Source: Lachnospiraceae bacterium (GTDB lineage: Bacteria; Bacillota; Clostridia; Lachnospirales; Lachnospiraceae). From it: a stretch of 43,918 nt of DNA. The position numbers and the translations under genes are program-made. This document shows, in pieces, positions 32,701 through 39,583 of the stretch. The number at the start of each line of letters is the position of its first letter. Position 1 is the first letter of the stretch. Under the pieces are notes generated by a model, which saw only the letters and a list, made by a program, of their open reading frames with translations, had not been told where the DNA came from and ran no database searches. Location of the stretch: positions 1 to 43,918 of the forward strand of contig JAFVAO010000043.1 in assembly GCA_017480445.1 (NCBI GenBank), given 5' to 3'.

Positions 32701-33526
32701 GTGGAATGTGTACAGCGGCCGTTCCGTAGGGGTTTCCATGTATACTGCCAAGAACAACTATATCGGCTATGAGACTCTGACCTTTACATTCAAAAACAAC
32801 ACGAAGGTCGGTCAGAAGGCAACTGTCACCATCAAGGGTACTGGCGCGCTCAAGGGAAGCATCACCATAAAAGATGCATTCACCGTGAAGACAAGAACCG
32901 TAAACGACATTGACACCTACTCTGCATACGACAACGGACTCTATCTTATGTTCACAGATGGTCAAATGGGTAAGGGCAGTCTGGACAAACCGAGTTTCAA
33001 ACTGTATCAGGCATATGAAACCACAAAAGGCACAAAGCTGGCGTTGGTGAAGCCTGCCGAGTACAAGTGGGAGGTTGTGAAGGAGCCTGAGAACGAGCGT
33101 GCATGCGGGATCAAGTTCACGAATATTGATTCCGAGAACAAAGCGTTTGACTTCGGCACAAACGGTATCACCTGCTACTACTACGCGCTCTACGACAACG
33201 CAAAGCTGCCGGCTGTCACAGACATCAAGTTCTACGATAATGAGACGACCTACAAGGTGAGCAAGAACCACATCGACGGCTATGCGCCCGTGTTCACCGG
33301 TAATACCATCTGGCTGGACATCGAGTCCATTACGTTGGCGGACGGCACTACGCTGTATGCAGGTGCCGATTTCGATTATTATCAGTCCGGTAGCTTCACC
33401 GCCGGTTCCAACACCGGATCGGTTACACTGACGACGCACTATAATTCAGACACCAAGACCTATCCCTACAAAGGAAAGGTAACACTGAAATTTGACATTT
33501 CCAGCAGTTCTAAGATTACACTGTAA
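29714..33526 (+). CDS. Giant exported beta-rich protein, paralogue A
   Basis: 1270 residues. Signal peptide: MHNRRRYGLRRALAGVLSAA, hydrophobic core, likely cleavage near VLLAAP-LS (about 33-35). Residues about 77-115 are three 13-residue acidic repeats (TVSDSDxxPAEEx). After FTLSPADVQYGEDGSN come many beta-sandwich-like units with recurring patterns such as LxLGxDYTVTYK, GKDYxVSxYKNN and TITGIGQYKGFSA followed by FDILP, reminiscent of bacterial Ig-like or MBG domains. Tyr and Ser are abundant. There is no LPxTG anchor, S-layer repeat or enzyme motif; the chain ends in a strand, LKFDISSSSKITL. GGGAGGAG is 5 bases before the ATG. It is homologous end to end with the next gene. A surface or secreted adhesin-like role is inferred. 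Confidence 0.88.
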   Translation: MHNRRRYGLRRALAGVLSAAMIFSSESSVLLAAPLSQTPDTDVTAVSTTVSDGDLAISADDMTVSIGDAVITAEDVTVSDSDATPAEEATVSDSDAAPAEETTVSDSDVTPAEETTGTSFTLSPADVQYGEDGSNQTGNLDALFAPRFVAKDTVLTLGADYTVTYKFFTENAPADAAAFAASEGAVLAEIPAGTQVTVAALAVAEGSTQFATADFTVSKRKVVVRYTVAEDTVLDGRDVPEDGKYVLAADTAATLSVTAVDGTGFAADLSVLTATDVIDGDVTLDVSDVDVTEDGYQVVGADFALAPSFDDNYEIVGNIFGDVYVKKAQYYITLTANNNGEQWTKTYPLDYNSEKALNEYSFYNDLMKDCQSFINKQEGEKLAVVGWTVYTDGFNISPSEANYHGFNSYTTTELNADGYTYEYGSSTYTFKLSGKKDYHFVAQVTKAAAENIYVTTVPSVFYDGRAHMAIGSKVNTKKQAADLRLQVYNGWSTNSNSERLTLGKDYVISNYKNNVNASMKLVGLNEDGSGSYVKTWTSNDQRPSLTITGIGQYKGFSADVYFDILPQNLGAYEYYYSSINPTNSSSYDSDYWNPYARTNSYAAAMTAFADGYVLKSGKLTAKIKPAKVTKSYYSWGYDRDGNYTSKATTFSYTLKEGTDYTAELYLWNETGKCWEKQDFSDPNKITQEGDYLYLIRGTGNYCGAIYDDSTYRSNSNSKNYNYFSDGKTEGVAANPARYVGSAHQFTVREDGEFNFSKAKVSISKKSLPFKEESGSVVTYGASDFGITVKNSKGQTLELGKDYTVSFSGRYGHYNSKSGITNGSTVGAANDYTVTISPMGEYYGASKNAGTVKITGLKLKANFFELSAKKVPVGEDATWSVSAAGAKLGLTTENSSSSYYVRTSTSYSYKGSRSTASKVTIYVAGGSSPYNSKYGYGIDPTSVVKLSYSHTAMTLQQAYADGVISFEFPDAAYNVKGAMPENITIKTGKDGYNTYNMWNVYSGRSVGVSMYTAKNNYIGYETLTFTFKNNTKVGQKATVTIKGTGALKGSITIKDAFTVKTRTVNDIDTYSAYDNGLYLMFTDGQMGKGSLDKPSFKLYQAYETTKGTKLALVKPAEYKWEVVKEPENERACGIKFTNIDSENKAFDFGTNGITCYYYALYDNAKLPAVTDIKFYDNETTYKVSKNHIDGYAPVFTGNTIWLDIESITLADGTTLYAGADFDYYQSGSFTAGSNTGSVTLTTHYNSDTKTYPYKGKVTLKFDISSSSKITL
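29942..30058 (+). repeat. Three tandem 39-base repeats in giant protein A
   Basis: Units at 29942-29980, 29981-30019 and 30020-30058 each encode a 13-residue TVSDSD-x-x-PAEE-x block. They differ at a few bases. Paralogue B has only a diverged version of this acidic linker, so the repeat number probably varies between strains. Confidence 0.85.
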
Positions 33527-33587
33527 GGGATGCACACTGTCTGACGCGATACAGTTCTCGCCGGACGCAATACCCTATAGTACAAGT
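33527..33587 (+). repeat. Conserved 3' trailer element, copy A
   Basis: The 61 bases right after the stop codon align without gaps to those after the stop of the second giant gene; I count 48 identical positions. It contains a short hairpin (33536-33555) whose four differences from copy B fall in two base pairs, both changing A-T to G-C, if a 2-base bulge is allowed. An intrinsic terminator follows. Confidence 0.7.
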
Positions 33588-33594
33588 AAAGAAG

Positions 33595-33640
33595 GCGGCA
33601 TCCGGTCATTCACGACCGGATGCCGCTTCCGCTTGTTTTC
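33595..33640 (+). terminator. Terminator of giant gene A
   Basis: Perfect 13-base arms GCGGCATCCGGTC (33595-33607) and GACCGGATGCCGC (33614-33626) with loop ATTCAC, followed by a T-rich stretch ending TTGTTTTC. It separates the two giant genes into independent transcripts. Confidence 0.85.
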
Positions 33641-33646
33641 TTCTCG

Positions 33647-33685
33647 TTGCATTTTTTCCGATTCATGGTATAATTTTGATATAAT
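33647..33685 (+). promoter_or_regulatory. Promoter of giant gene B
   Basis: TTGCAT (33647-33652), 16 bases, then TGG-TATAAT (33669-33674), an extended -10. A second TATAAT, also preceded by TG, follows at 33680-33685. The leader of about 100 bases includes a small CTGCG/CGCAG hairpin near 33725-33742. Its sequence is not like the leader of gene A. Confidence 0.6.
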
Positions 33686-33780
33686 CTTTCATTTTGACAG
33701 CTATACATCGCAGATCAGAAAAACGCTGCGCTATTTTCCGCAGTGACTGCTGGTCGCAATCCATGGGAGGAGGAAGAAAC

Positions 33781-36700
33781 ATGCATAACAAACAAGGAGG
33801 AGCGCTGCGGAGAACGCTGGCAGGACTTGTGTCTGCAGCCTTGCTTTTCACAGACAGTCCGGCCGTTTTGGCGGCTCCGTTGCCAACGTCTTACGACACA
33901 GATTCCATCGCTATATCCAGAGATATTTCCGTAGATGATCTGACCGTTTCCGGCGCAGACATTACCATCTCCGCAGAGGACAGCGCCCTTTCCGCCGAAG
34001 CGGCTATCGTTTCCACCGGGGACGCTGCTGCTCCCGCCGAGGATGCTGCCGTCTCTATCGAAGACGCTGCCGTTTCCGCCGGGGATGTTTCCGACGGAGA
34101 TGTCACCGGAGAAGCCGCGGTATCCGGCATGTTTACCCTCACCCCCGCCGCTATCGAGTACGGCGAGGACGGCAGCAACAGAGCAGGCAATCTGGACGCT
34201 TTGTTCGCGCCCAGATACGTTGCAGCGGACACCGTTCTGACACTGCATGAGGACTATACCGTAACCTATAAATTCTTCACCGCGGAGGTTCCCGGGGATG
34301 CGGCGGCTTTCGCGGCAGCTGATGGCGTGCGTCTCGAGACGCTCTCTGCCGGCACTCCGGTCACCGTCTGTGCCCTGGCTGAGTCTGCGTTTACTTCCGA
34401 TTCCGCGCTTGCAACCGCAACCTTTACGGTCTCCAGGCGCAAGGTCGTGGTACGCTACACAGCTTCTGAGGAGAACTCTTTGGACGGACGCGAGATGCCC
34501 GAGGACGGCCGGCTTGTGATTCCGCAGGCGGATATCCTGCCTGCCAACCTGACTGTATCCGTAGCAAATGCCACCTCCGCTGAGAGCTCCTTTGTTGCAG
34601 CCGAGGAGTTAAATGCAGCTCTGGCGGATGCCATCGACGGAGATCTGACACTGGATGTTTCCGGCGTGGACGTGACCGAGGACGGCTATCAGGTCGTGCC
34701 GGCACAGTTTGCGCTTGCACCTTCCTTTGACGACAACTACGAGATCGTCGGCAACATCTTCGGCGATATCTATGTGAAAAAGGCCAGATACTATGTAACT
34801 TTTACCGTAAACAATGAAGGTGAGCAGTGGACCAGGACGTACCCCCTGGACTATAACACAGACAAAGCGGTAAAAGATTACAGCTTCTATTCTGAGATGA
34901 CAAGCGCCGTGAACACACTGCTGAAAAAGTCTGCAAATACGACGCTGGTTGGCTGGAGTGTGTACACAGACAGCTTCAACGTCCCCTCGGATGACGCCAA
35001 TTACAGAGGTGTCTTCGCCCAGAGTGTCTTTCTGAATCCGGACGCTTCCACCTACGTATATGGATCCAAGACATACACCTTCAACCTCGCCGGCATATGT
35101 GACTATCATTTTGTAGCCCAGGTGAGCAAGGCCGCCGCCGATCAGCTGTACGTGACCACCATCCCCAGTGTCTACTACGACGGCCGCGCCCACGTGGCAC
35201 TCGGCACCAAAGTAAACGCCAAAAAGCAGGCGGCAGATCTGCGCGTTGTAGTCTACGCAGAGGGCAACAGCGACCCGCTTACGCCCGGAAAAGATTTCAG
35301 CGTTACATACAAGAACAACACCAAAGCTTCCATGCGGCTTGTGCGCGAAGACGGCAATATCGGAAGTTATGTACCGCTCTATGATGCCAAGACCGAAAGC
35401 AATAAACGTCCCAAGGTGATCATCACCGGAAAGGGCACCTACAAAGGCTTTTCTGCGGAGGTTTACTTCGATATTCTGCCGGTAAGCCTTGGCGGGACAG
35501 AGGAATTCGTATCCGACGCAGCGCCTTCCATCAATTACTCGAAGGTTCTCTTTCCCTATACAAACACGGAAAGTGATGTAGCCGTGCTGTCCGGATTCGC
35601 AGTGTCCTATCCGCTAAGCGGCGTATCTAAGATCAAGGCGCCGAAGGTGACCAAACGGTTTACTACCTATGGGTATGACACACAATATCAGAATATCAAT
35701 CAATCCATAGAATTCACCAATACCTTGAAAGAAGGCACGGATTATGTGCTGGAATTCTACCGCTACGATTCTGCCACACACAAGTGGGTGAAACAGACTG
35801 CTACTGCTGCCAATAAACTCACCGAGGCGGGCGATTACCTTTGCGTCGTGCGGGGTATCGGCAATTACTGCGGTGCGGTGTACAATTCCTATGCCAACTG
35901 GGTTGATGAAGAGTTTGATCGGTTTGACAGTTTTGATCCAGATGGGCAGAGCGGGGAAGTGAACCCTGCCCGGGATTTAAGTTCCCCCCATCAATTCAGG
36001 ATCGCAGCTGACGCGAAATATGACTTTTCAAAAGTCAAAGTCAGCATCGGCAAAAAGGCGCTGCCCTTTGCCGTAACGGAAAGTGGGAATCCGAAATCCT
36101 ACAGCGCCGATGATTTCAAAATTACACTCAAAAACAGCGCCGGCGAAACCTTAATGGAGGGGCGCGATTATTTGATTGATTTCTACGCCACAAAACGAAA
36201 AAGATGGGATTCCCTGCCCGACAGCGCCGATGAATACACCGTCCATATCTATCCGGATGGCAATTATTACGGACCCAAACGGGTGGCAGGCAAGGTCAGG
36301 ATCACCGGGCTGAAATTGAAATCCAGTTATTTCAAATTAAATTCCAAGACGGTAGGCTTCGGAGAATATGCCACAATATCCCTCACCGAAGCCGGTGTCA
36401 AGGCAGGACTTTCTCTGTCCAGTAGCAGCCCCTATTTTGTATATTTCTGGAGAAGTTACCCAGGGTATCCTGCTTCATCCTCTAAAATAATGTATGAGAT
36501 AAACGGCATCGGCTGCGGCGCGGGAATCGATACATCTTCCTCTGTGAGGTTCAACGTCACGCGCAAAACATTATCTCTGCAGGAGGCCACGAAGTATCCT
36601 GCCGCCGAGAAGCCCTACGTCGGATTCAGCGTAACCACTCCGGAGGTAACCTACAATGTCAAAGGTGCGCTCCCTACAGTTCAGGTGAACTATCTGAACA

Positions 36701-37545
36701 GTTCCGGCAATGTGGTCACCCAAACCATCGCCCTTCCCTACAGCGGATATACCGAATGCTTCTATCTGCACGATACAAGCGGCAACTCTATGGGCGGCCA
36801 ATTCTTCACCTTCCAAGTGAAAAACAACACCAAAGTGGGGCAGACTGCAACCGTGACCGTAACCAGTAAAGGTGTCTTCAAAGGCACCACAACGGTCGGC
36901 ACCTTCCAGGTGGCACCGTGCAACATAAATTCTATTCAGGCGATCACACCGTACACTACCTACTATTCCACCGGGAGCATCTATGCGGTATTTACCGATG
37001 CCCAGGCCGGTAAAGGCAGTCTGGACAAGCCCAATGTGAAGCTTTATCAGGCTTACAACAACAAGGGCAAGATACAGCTCGCAGCCCTTAGCAAAAAACA
37101 GTTCACCGTCGACCATGTCATGCCGACCGCCGATGGACTGGGATGTACTGTTTTCTTCAGCAGTCCATCCGGAGATTATCAATTTAACGCAGGCGCATCA
37201 TACTTTGGCCTGTACGGGCAGGCGAAACTTCCTTCTGTCGCACGTATCACGATAGATGGCACGGAATACACGATCACCAAAAACAATATCGAGGGGTACA
37301 CACCCACATTTACCGGAGCCGGCATCTATCCGAATGTCACAGCCATCACCTTAAATGATGCGGCCAACACCCGGTTAAACAGCGATGACTGGTACATCAC
37401 CTACACGCCATGCCACGCAGCCGGCAAACAGGCAGGCAGCTTAACACTCACCATGAAGTACAATGCAGTGAGCGGCCGTTACCCCTACAAGGGCAAGATC
37501 ACGCTGAAATTTGACATTCTGGAAAGCGGCAGGATCACACTGTAA
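33781..37545 (+). CDS. Giant exported beta-rich protein, paralogue B
   Basis: 1254 residues. Signal peptide MHNKQGGALRRTLAGLVSAA with likely cleavage at VLAAP-LP. The acidic linker (about 40-115) has SxEDAAVS-type units in place of the 13-residue repeats of paralogue A. From FTLTPAAIEYGEDGSNRAGN on, the order of blocks is the same as in A: TVTYKFFT, the RRKVVVRYT strand, LDVSGVDVTEDGYQVV, FDDNYEIVGNIFGD, IPSVYYDGRAHVALG and the end LKFDILESGRITL. No sortase motif or catalytic site is seen. GGAGGAGG is 7 bases before the ATG; the frame is open upstream but lacks a better start. Origin by tandem duplication is clear. Confidence 0.88.
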   Translation: MHNKQGGALRRTLAGLVSAALLFTDSPAVLAAPLPTSYDTDSIAISRDISVDDLTVSGADITISAEDSALSAEAAIVSTGDAAAPAEDAAVSIEDAAVSAGDVSDGDVTGEAAVSGMFTLTPAAIEYGEDGSNRAGNLDALFAPRYVAADTVLTLHEDYTVTYKFFTAEVPGDAAAFAAADGVRLETLSAGTPVTVCALAESAFTSDSALATATFTVSRRKVVVRYTASEENSLDGREMPEDGRLVIPQADILPANLTVSVANATSAESSFVAAEELNAALADAIDGDLTLDVSGVDVTEDGYQVVPAQFALAPSFDDNYEIVGNIFGDIYVKKARYYVTFTVNNEGEQWTRTYPLDYNTDKAVKDYSFYSEMTSAVNTLLKKSANTTLVGWSVYTDSFNVPSDDANYRGVFAQSVFLNPDASTYVYGSKTYTFNLAGICDYHFVAQVSKAAADQLYVTTIPSVYYDGRAHVALGTKVNAKKQAADLRVVVYAEGNSDPLTPGKDFSVTYKNNTKASMRLVREDGNIGSYVPLYDAKTESNKRPKVIITGKGTYKGFSAEVYFDILPVSLGGTEEFVSDAAPSINYSKVLFPYTNTESDVAVLSGFAVSYPLSGVSKIKAPKVTKRFTTYGYDTQYQNINQSIEFTNTLKEGTDYVLEFYRYDSATHKWVKQTATAANKLTEAGDYLCVVRGIGNYCGAVYNSYANWVDEEFDRFDSFDPDGQSGEVNPARDLSSPHQFRIAADAKYDFSKVKVSIGKKALPFAVTESGNPKSYSADDFKITLKNSAGETLMEGRDYLIDFYATKRKRWDSLPDSADEYTVHIYPDGNYYGPKRVAGKVRITGLKLKSSYFKLNSKTVGFGEYATISLTEAGVKAGLSLSSSSPYFVYFWRSYPGYPASSSKIMYEINGIGCGAGIDTSSSVRFNVTRKTLSLQEATKYPAAEKPYVGFSVTTPEVTYNVKGALPTVQVNYLNSSGNVVTQTIALPYSGYTECFYLHDTSGNSMGGQFFTFQVKNNTKVGQTATVTVTSKGVFKGTTTVGTFQVAPCNINSIQAITPYTTYYSTGSIYAVFTDAQAGKGSLDKPNVKLYQAYNNKGKIQLAALSKKQFTVDHVMPTADGLGCTVFFSSPSGDYQFNAGASYFGLYGQAKLPSVARITIDGTEYTITKNNIEGYTPTFTGAGIYPNVTAITLNDAANTRLNSDDWYITYTPCHAAGKQAGSLTLTMKYNAVSGRYPYKGKITLKFDILESGRITL

Positions 37546-37606
37546 GATATGCACGCTGCCTGACGCGGTACAGCTCCTGCCAAACGCAATTTCCTATAGC
37601 ACAAGT
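37546..37606 (+). repeat. Conserved 3' trailer element, copy B
   Basis: Gap-free counterpart of 33527-33587, starting directly after the stop codon. Shared blocks include ATGCAC, CTGACGCG, ACGCAAT, CCTATAG and ACAAGT. Most differences are transitions. The hairpin region here is 37555-37574. Confidence 0.7.
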
Positions 37607-37609
37607 GAT

Positions 37610-37650
37610 GAAAACGGCACGCGGTCTTTTTGACCGTCTGCCGTTTTCTC
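37610..37650. terminator. Bidirectional terminator between giant gene B and the Uma2 gene
   Basis: GAAAACGGCA (37610-37619) pairs with TGCCGTTTTC (37639-37648), and CGGTC with GACCG inside. A/T-runs lie on both sides, so it can serve both convergent genes. It overlaps the Uma2 stop codon. Confidence 0.75.
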
Positions 37651-38155
37651 ATAAAAGATACAGAAACTGCACCGATTCATAGATTTGTGCGAAATCCATT
37701 TCACATGCCTCACTCCATATACCCACCGGAACTTTATCTGCGAAGGTATACTCCTCCGGTTCCAGACGCAGCCGATCCCGATTGCACAACACCAATATAT
37801 CCGGCTGGACACAGGTCCTGACATCATTGAAAAGCTGCACATCAAAAGGTGCTATCAGCGTAACACATGGCCCGCCATTCTTCTCTATAAACGCCTCCAA
37901 ACATCCCGCAATCTTGATAATCAGCCTCTGATGCAATCCTGTCGGTGCCGCCATATCATAAAACACACCGTCGATCAGCTCCGCTCGTGTCCCCTCCGGT
38001 AGCGATAAATAATCTTTCAAAGTCTTGTCCCCTTGATCATACCGATATGCCAACGCCGGCTCCATAACTGCATTTTTATTCTGCCTGTTCAGCACTTCAT
38101 CAAGTTCATAAACATCGTTTTTCTCCATATTATATTCTGATTCATCCTTTCTCAA
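37649..38155 (-). CDS. Uma2-family (PD-(D/E)xK-like) protein with internal deletion
   Basis: 168 residues. The N-terminal half of the Uma2/DUF820 fold is clear: YLSLPEGTRAELIDGVFYDM, APTGLHQRLI, and APFDVQL before VQPDILVLCNRDRL. Normally about 55-65 residues follow, with the catalytic EVLSP-type strand and the Tyr/Trp-rich REYW segment. Here the chain jumps at about residue 133 to YTFADKVPVGIWSEACEMDF, which looks like the usual C-terminal end. The frame is kept, so this is an in-frame internal deletion and the protein is probably inactive. The start is TTG with GGAGG 5 bases upstream; an ATG nine codons later is the alternative. It lies divergent to a decayed toxin-antitoxin locus. Confidence 0.75.
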   Translation of the reverse strand: MRKDESEYNMEKNDVYELDEVLNRQNKNAVMEPALAYRYDQGDKTLKDYLSLPEGTRAELIDGVFYDMAAPTGLHQRLIIKIAGCLEAFIEKNGGPCVTLIAPFDVQLFNDVRTCVQPDILVLCNRDRLRLEPEEYTFADKVPVGIWSEACEMDFAQIYESVQFLYLL

Positions 38156-38221
38156 ACTGTCCTCCGCTACTTTTACATACAGATCATTCTGTTATAAACT
38201 TCTCTCTGGAAATATGACCGA

Positions 38222-38312
38222 CTCGGTTGAATATGCACTTAAGAATAAATCGGTCGGGTTCAAATGTTTGTCGCTTCCCGATATGCGACTCACAAATGAT
38301 CGAGTTCAAGTG
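38222..38312 (+). ncRNA. Remnant type III antitoxin RNA repeats (ToxI/CptI-like)
   Basis: Two degenerate copies of about 45 bases (38222-38266 and 38268-38312). Each has an ATATGC block and ends in CGxGTTCAAxTG; the GTTCAA blocks are 46 bases apart. They are followed at once by a strong terminator and then a toxin-like reading frame, the order known for type III toxin-antitoxin loci. A weak promoter, TTTACA-N15-TATAAA, lies at about 38172-38198. Repeat identity is low, so this call depends on the context. Confidence 0.55.
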
Positions 38313-38313
38313 C

Positions 38314-38345
38314 AGCCTCATTCCATAAGGAATGGGGCTTTTTTT
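38314..38345 (+). terminator. Terminator between antitoxin repeats and toxin remnant
   Basis: AGCCTCATTCC (38314-38324) and GGAATGGGGCT (38329-38339) pair with one wobble around ATAA, then TTTTTTT. A GGAGG site for the toxin frame starts two bases later. In type III systems this leaky terminator sets the RNA-to-toxin ratio. Confidence 0.85.
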
Positions 38346-38356
38346 CGGAGGTGCTA

Positions 38357-38726
38357 ATGAACAGCGGACATTTTTATTTCTTAACCGATCAGTATTTCAT
38401 AGATCTTCCCAAACCCATAAATTTCATGCAATCTATGATAGTAAAGTCGCCAGATACGGCAGATGTGATACTATAGTCTTTGGTGAAGTCCTTGGCGCGC
38501 ATAAAGCATTTTAATCCAGAATATATGTCCTGCAACATCCAAATACATAAACAATGAATATCTTGACGCCACATCCTGTATTCCCGTAAGGATCAACGGT
38601 GTCCTTGAAAAAGAAATTATCACAAAAGCCAAAAAGATATTAGCTCTTCAGCGCCAAGGAAAGAAGTTCATTTTCCCTGATGTTCTTAAGATTGAGTCTG
38701 AATTGATTAAAACTCTGGAAGCATGA
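38357..38726 (+). pseudogene. Broken ToxN/AbiQ/CptN-family type III toxin
   Basis: Three reading frames together recover a ToxN/AbiQ-like endoribonuclease. Frame 1 from the ATG at 38357 gives MNSGHFYFLTDQYFIDLP and then drifts to a stop. Frame 2 gives KVARYGRCDTIVFGEVLG and AHKAF, then hits TAA at 38512. Frame 3 gives IQNICPATSKYINNEYLDAT, IPVRINGVLEKEI, AKKILALQRQGKKFIFPDVL and KIESELIKTLEA to the stop at 38726. The second break looks like loss of one T in the run at 38509-38512. About 40-50 residues are missing between frames 1 and 2. The GGAGG site and start codon survive. The family cuts RNA and is held by its repeat RNA; this copy cannot make an active protein. Confidence 0.8.
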
Positions 38727-38741
38727 CATTCTTTTTGCCGA

Positions 38742-39578
38742 TCATCCATACACCTCAAAACTGTCCGGCCACGCCCTGCAGATCAAGGTCAGGCCGCTCT
38801 CCTTTGCCATCTCCACCGCGTCGATCGTAGGCACCGCCTTGGATACCAACACCGGCAAGCCTGCTGTCACAGCCTTGCGCACCATATCTGTCGGCACTCT
38901 TCCCGTAGTGAACACGATGCATTTTGACAGGTCAAGCTTCTGCCGGAACGCATACCCGATTGCCTTATCCAGCGCATTGTGCCGGCCGATGTCCTCCGTC
39001 CGATACACGATCCGGTCTTCCACCGTCAACAGACAACTGTGTGTACCGCCGGTGCTCCTGTGTAGCGCCGAATCGTCCGCGAACGCTTTCACAATCTTAA
39101 AAATGCGCTCTGCATGAAACGCCCCGCATAACCGTTCTTCATTTGTTGCGCTATTACCTTGTCCGGGTAATGCAGAGGGCTCTTCCGTCTGTACCGCGGG
39201 CTCTTCCGTCTGTGCAGCGACATCCTCTTCCCGCTTCAGATACACATGATTGTCCGTACAACAGGTCGGCTCCTCCGCCTCCTTCGGCTTGAATTTCACA
39301 TTTCCCTTCAGAAAAACCCGTGCCCGATTCCCGCTCTCACACAGGTAAAACTGTTCTATCTCCTCCGCATCGCGAATGATCCCCTCCGTGACCAGCCGCC
39401 CGATCACCAGGTTTTCCAGATCCTCCGCCGTGCAGACCAATCTGGCAACAAGCTGCTCATTGACGTATATCTCCAGTCGATGTTCCTTGAGCAGCTGTCT
39501 TGTGACCGTCTCGCCGGACAGCGCGGCTCCCGCCCGTACAATCGTCGCCTCCGCCTGTACTACCTTTGTCTCCGCCAT
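38742..39578 (-). CDS. fdhD: Formate dehydrogenase sulfurtransferase FdhD
   Basis: FdhD passes sulfur from a cysteine desulfurase to the molybdenum cofactor so that formate dehydrogenase becomes active. Diagnostic segments are EDLENLVIGRLVTEGII (52-68), STGGTHSCLL (175-184), EDIGRHNALDKAIGYA and FTTGRVPTDMVRKA. It has 278 residues. The usual CxxC loop is not obvious; a CC pair stands at 106-107 and is followed by an acidic low-complexity insert (about 118-148) with two AxQTEEP copies. Start MAETKVV chosen because GAGG is 8 bases upstream; an ATG six codons earlier overlaps the MOSC-MogA gene. Likely serves FdhA at 14585-17311. Confidence 0.92.
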   Translation of the reverse strand: MAETKVVQAEATIVRAGAALSGETVTRQLLKEHRLEIYVNEQLVARLVCTAEDLENLVIGRLVTEGIIRDAEEIEQFYLCESGNRARVFLKGNVKFKPKEAEEPTCCTDNHVYLKREEDVAAQTEEPAVQTEEPSALPGQGNSATNEERLCGAFHAERIFKIVKAFADDSALHRSTGGTHSCLLTVEDRIVYRTEDIGRHNALDKAIGYAFRQKLDLSKCIVFTTGRVPTDMVRKAVTAGLPVLVSKAVPTIDAVEMAKESGLTLICRAWPDSFEVYG

Positions 39579-39583
39579 AACAT

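Noticed and set aside
31283-33439. Open frames on the minus strand opposite the giant protein genes (about 290 codons each), and others at 34609-35193 and 36571-37182.
   Set aside because: The plus-strand frames have signal peptides, good ribosome sites, promoters and full-length paralogy; the opposite frames have none of these.
37649-38741. A transposon or insertion sequence as the cause of the decay zone.
   Set aside because: No transposase remnant, terminal inverted repeats or target duplication could be found around the Uma2 and toxin remnants.
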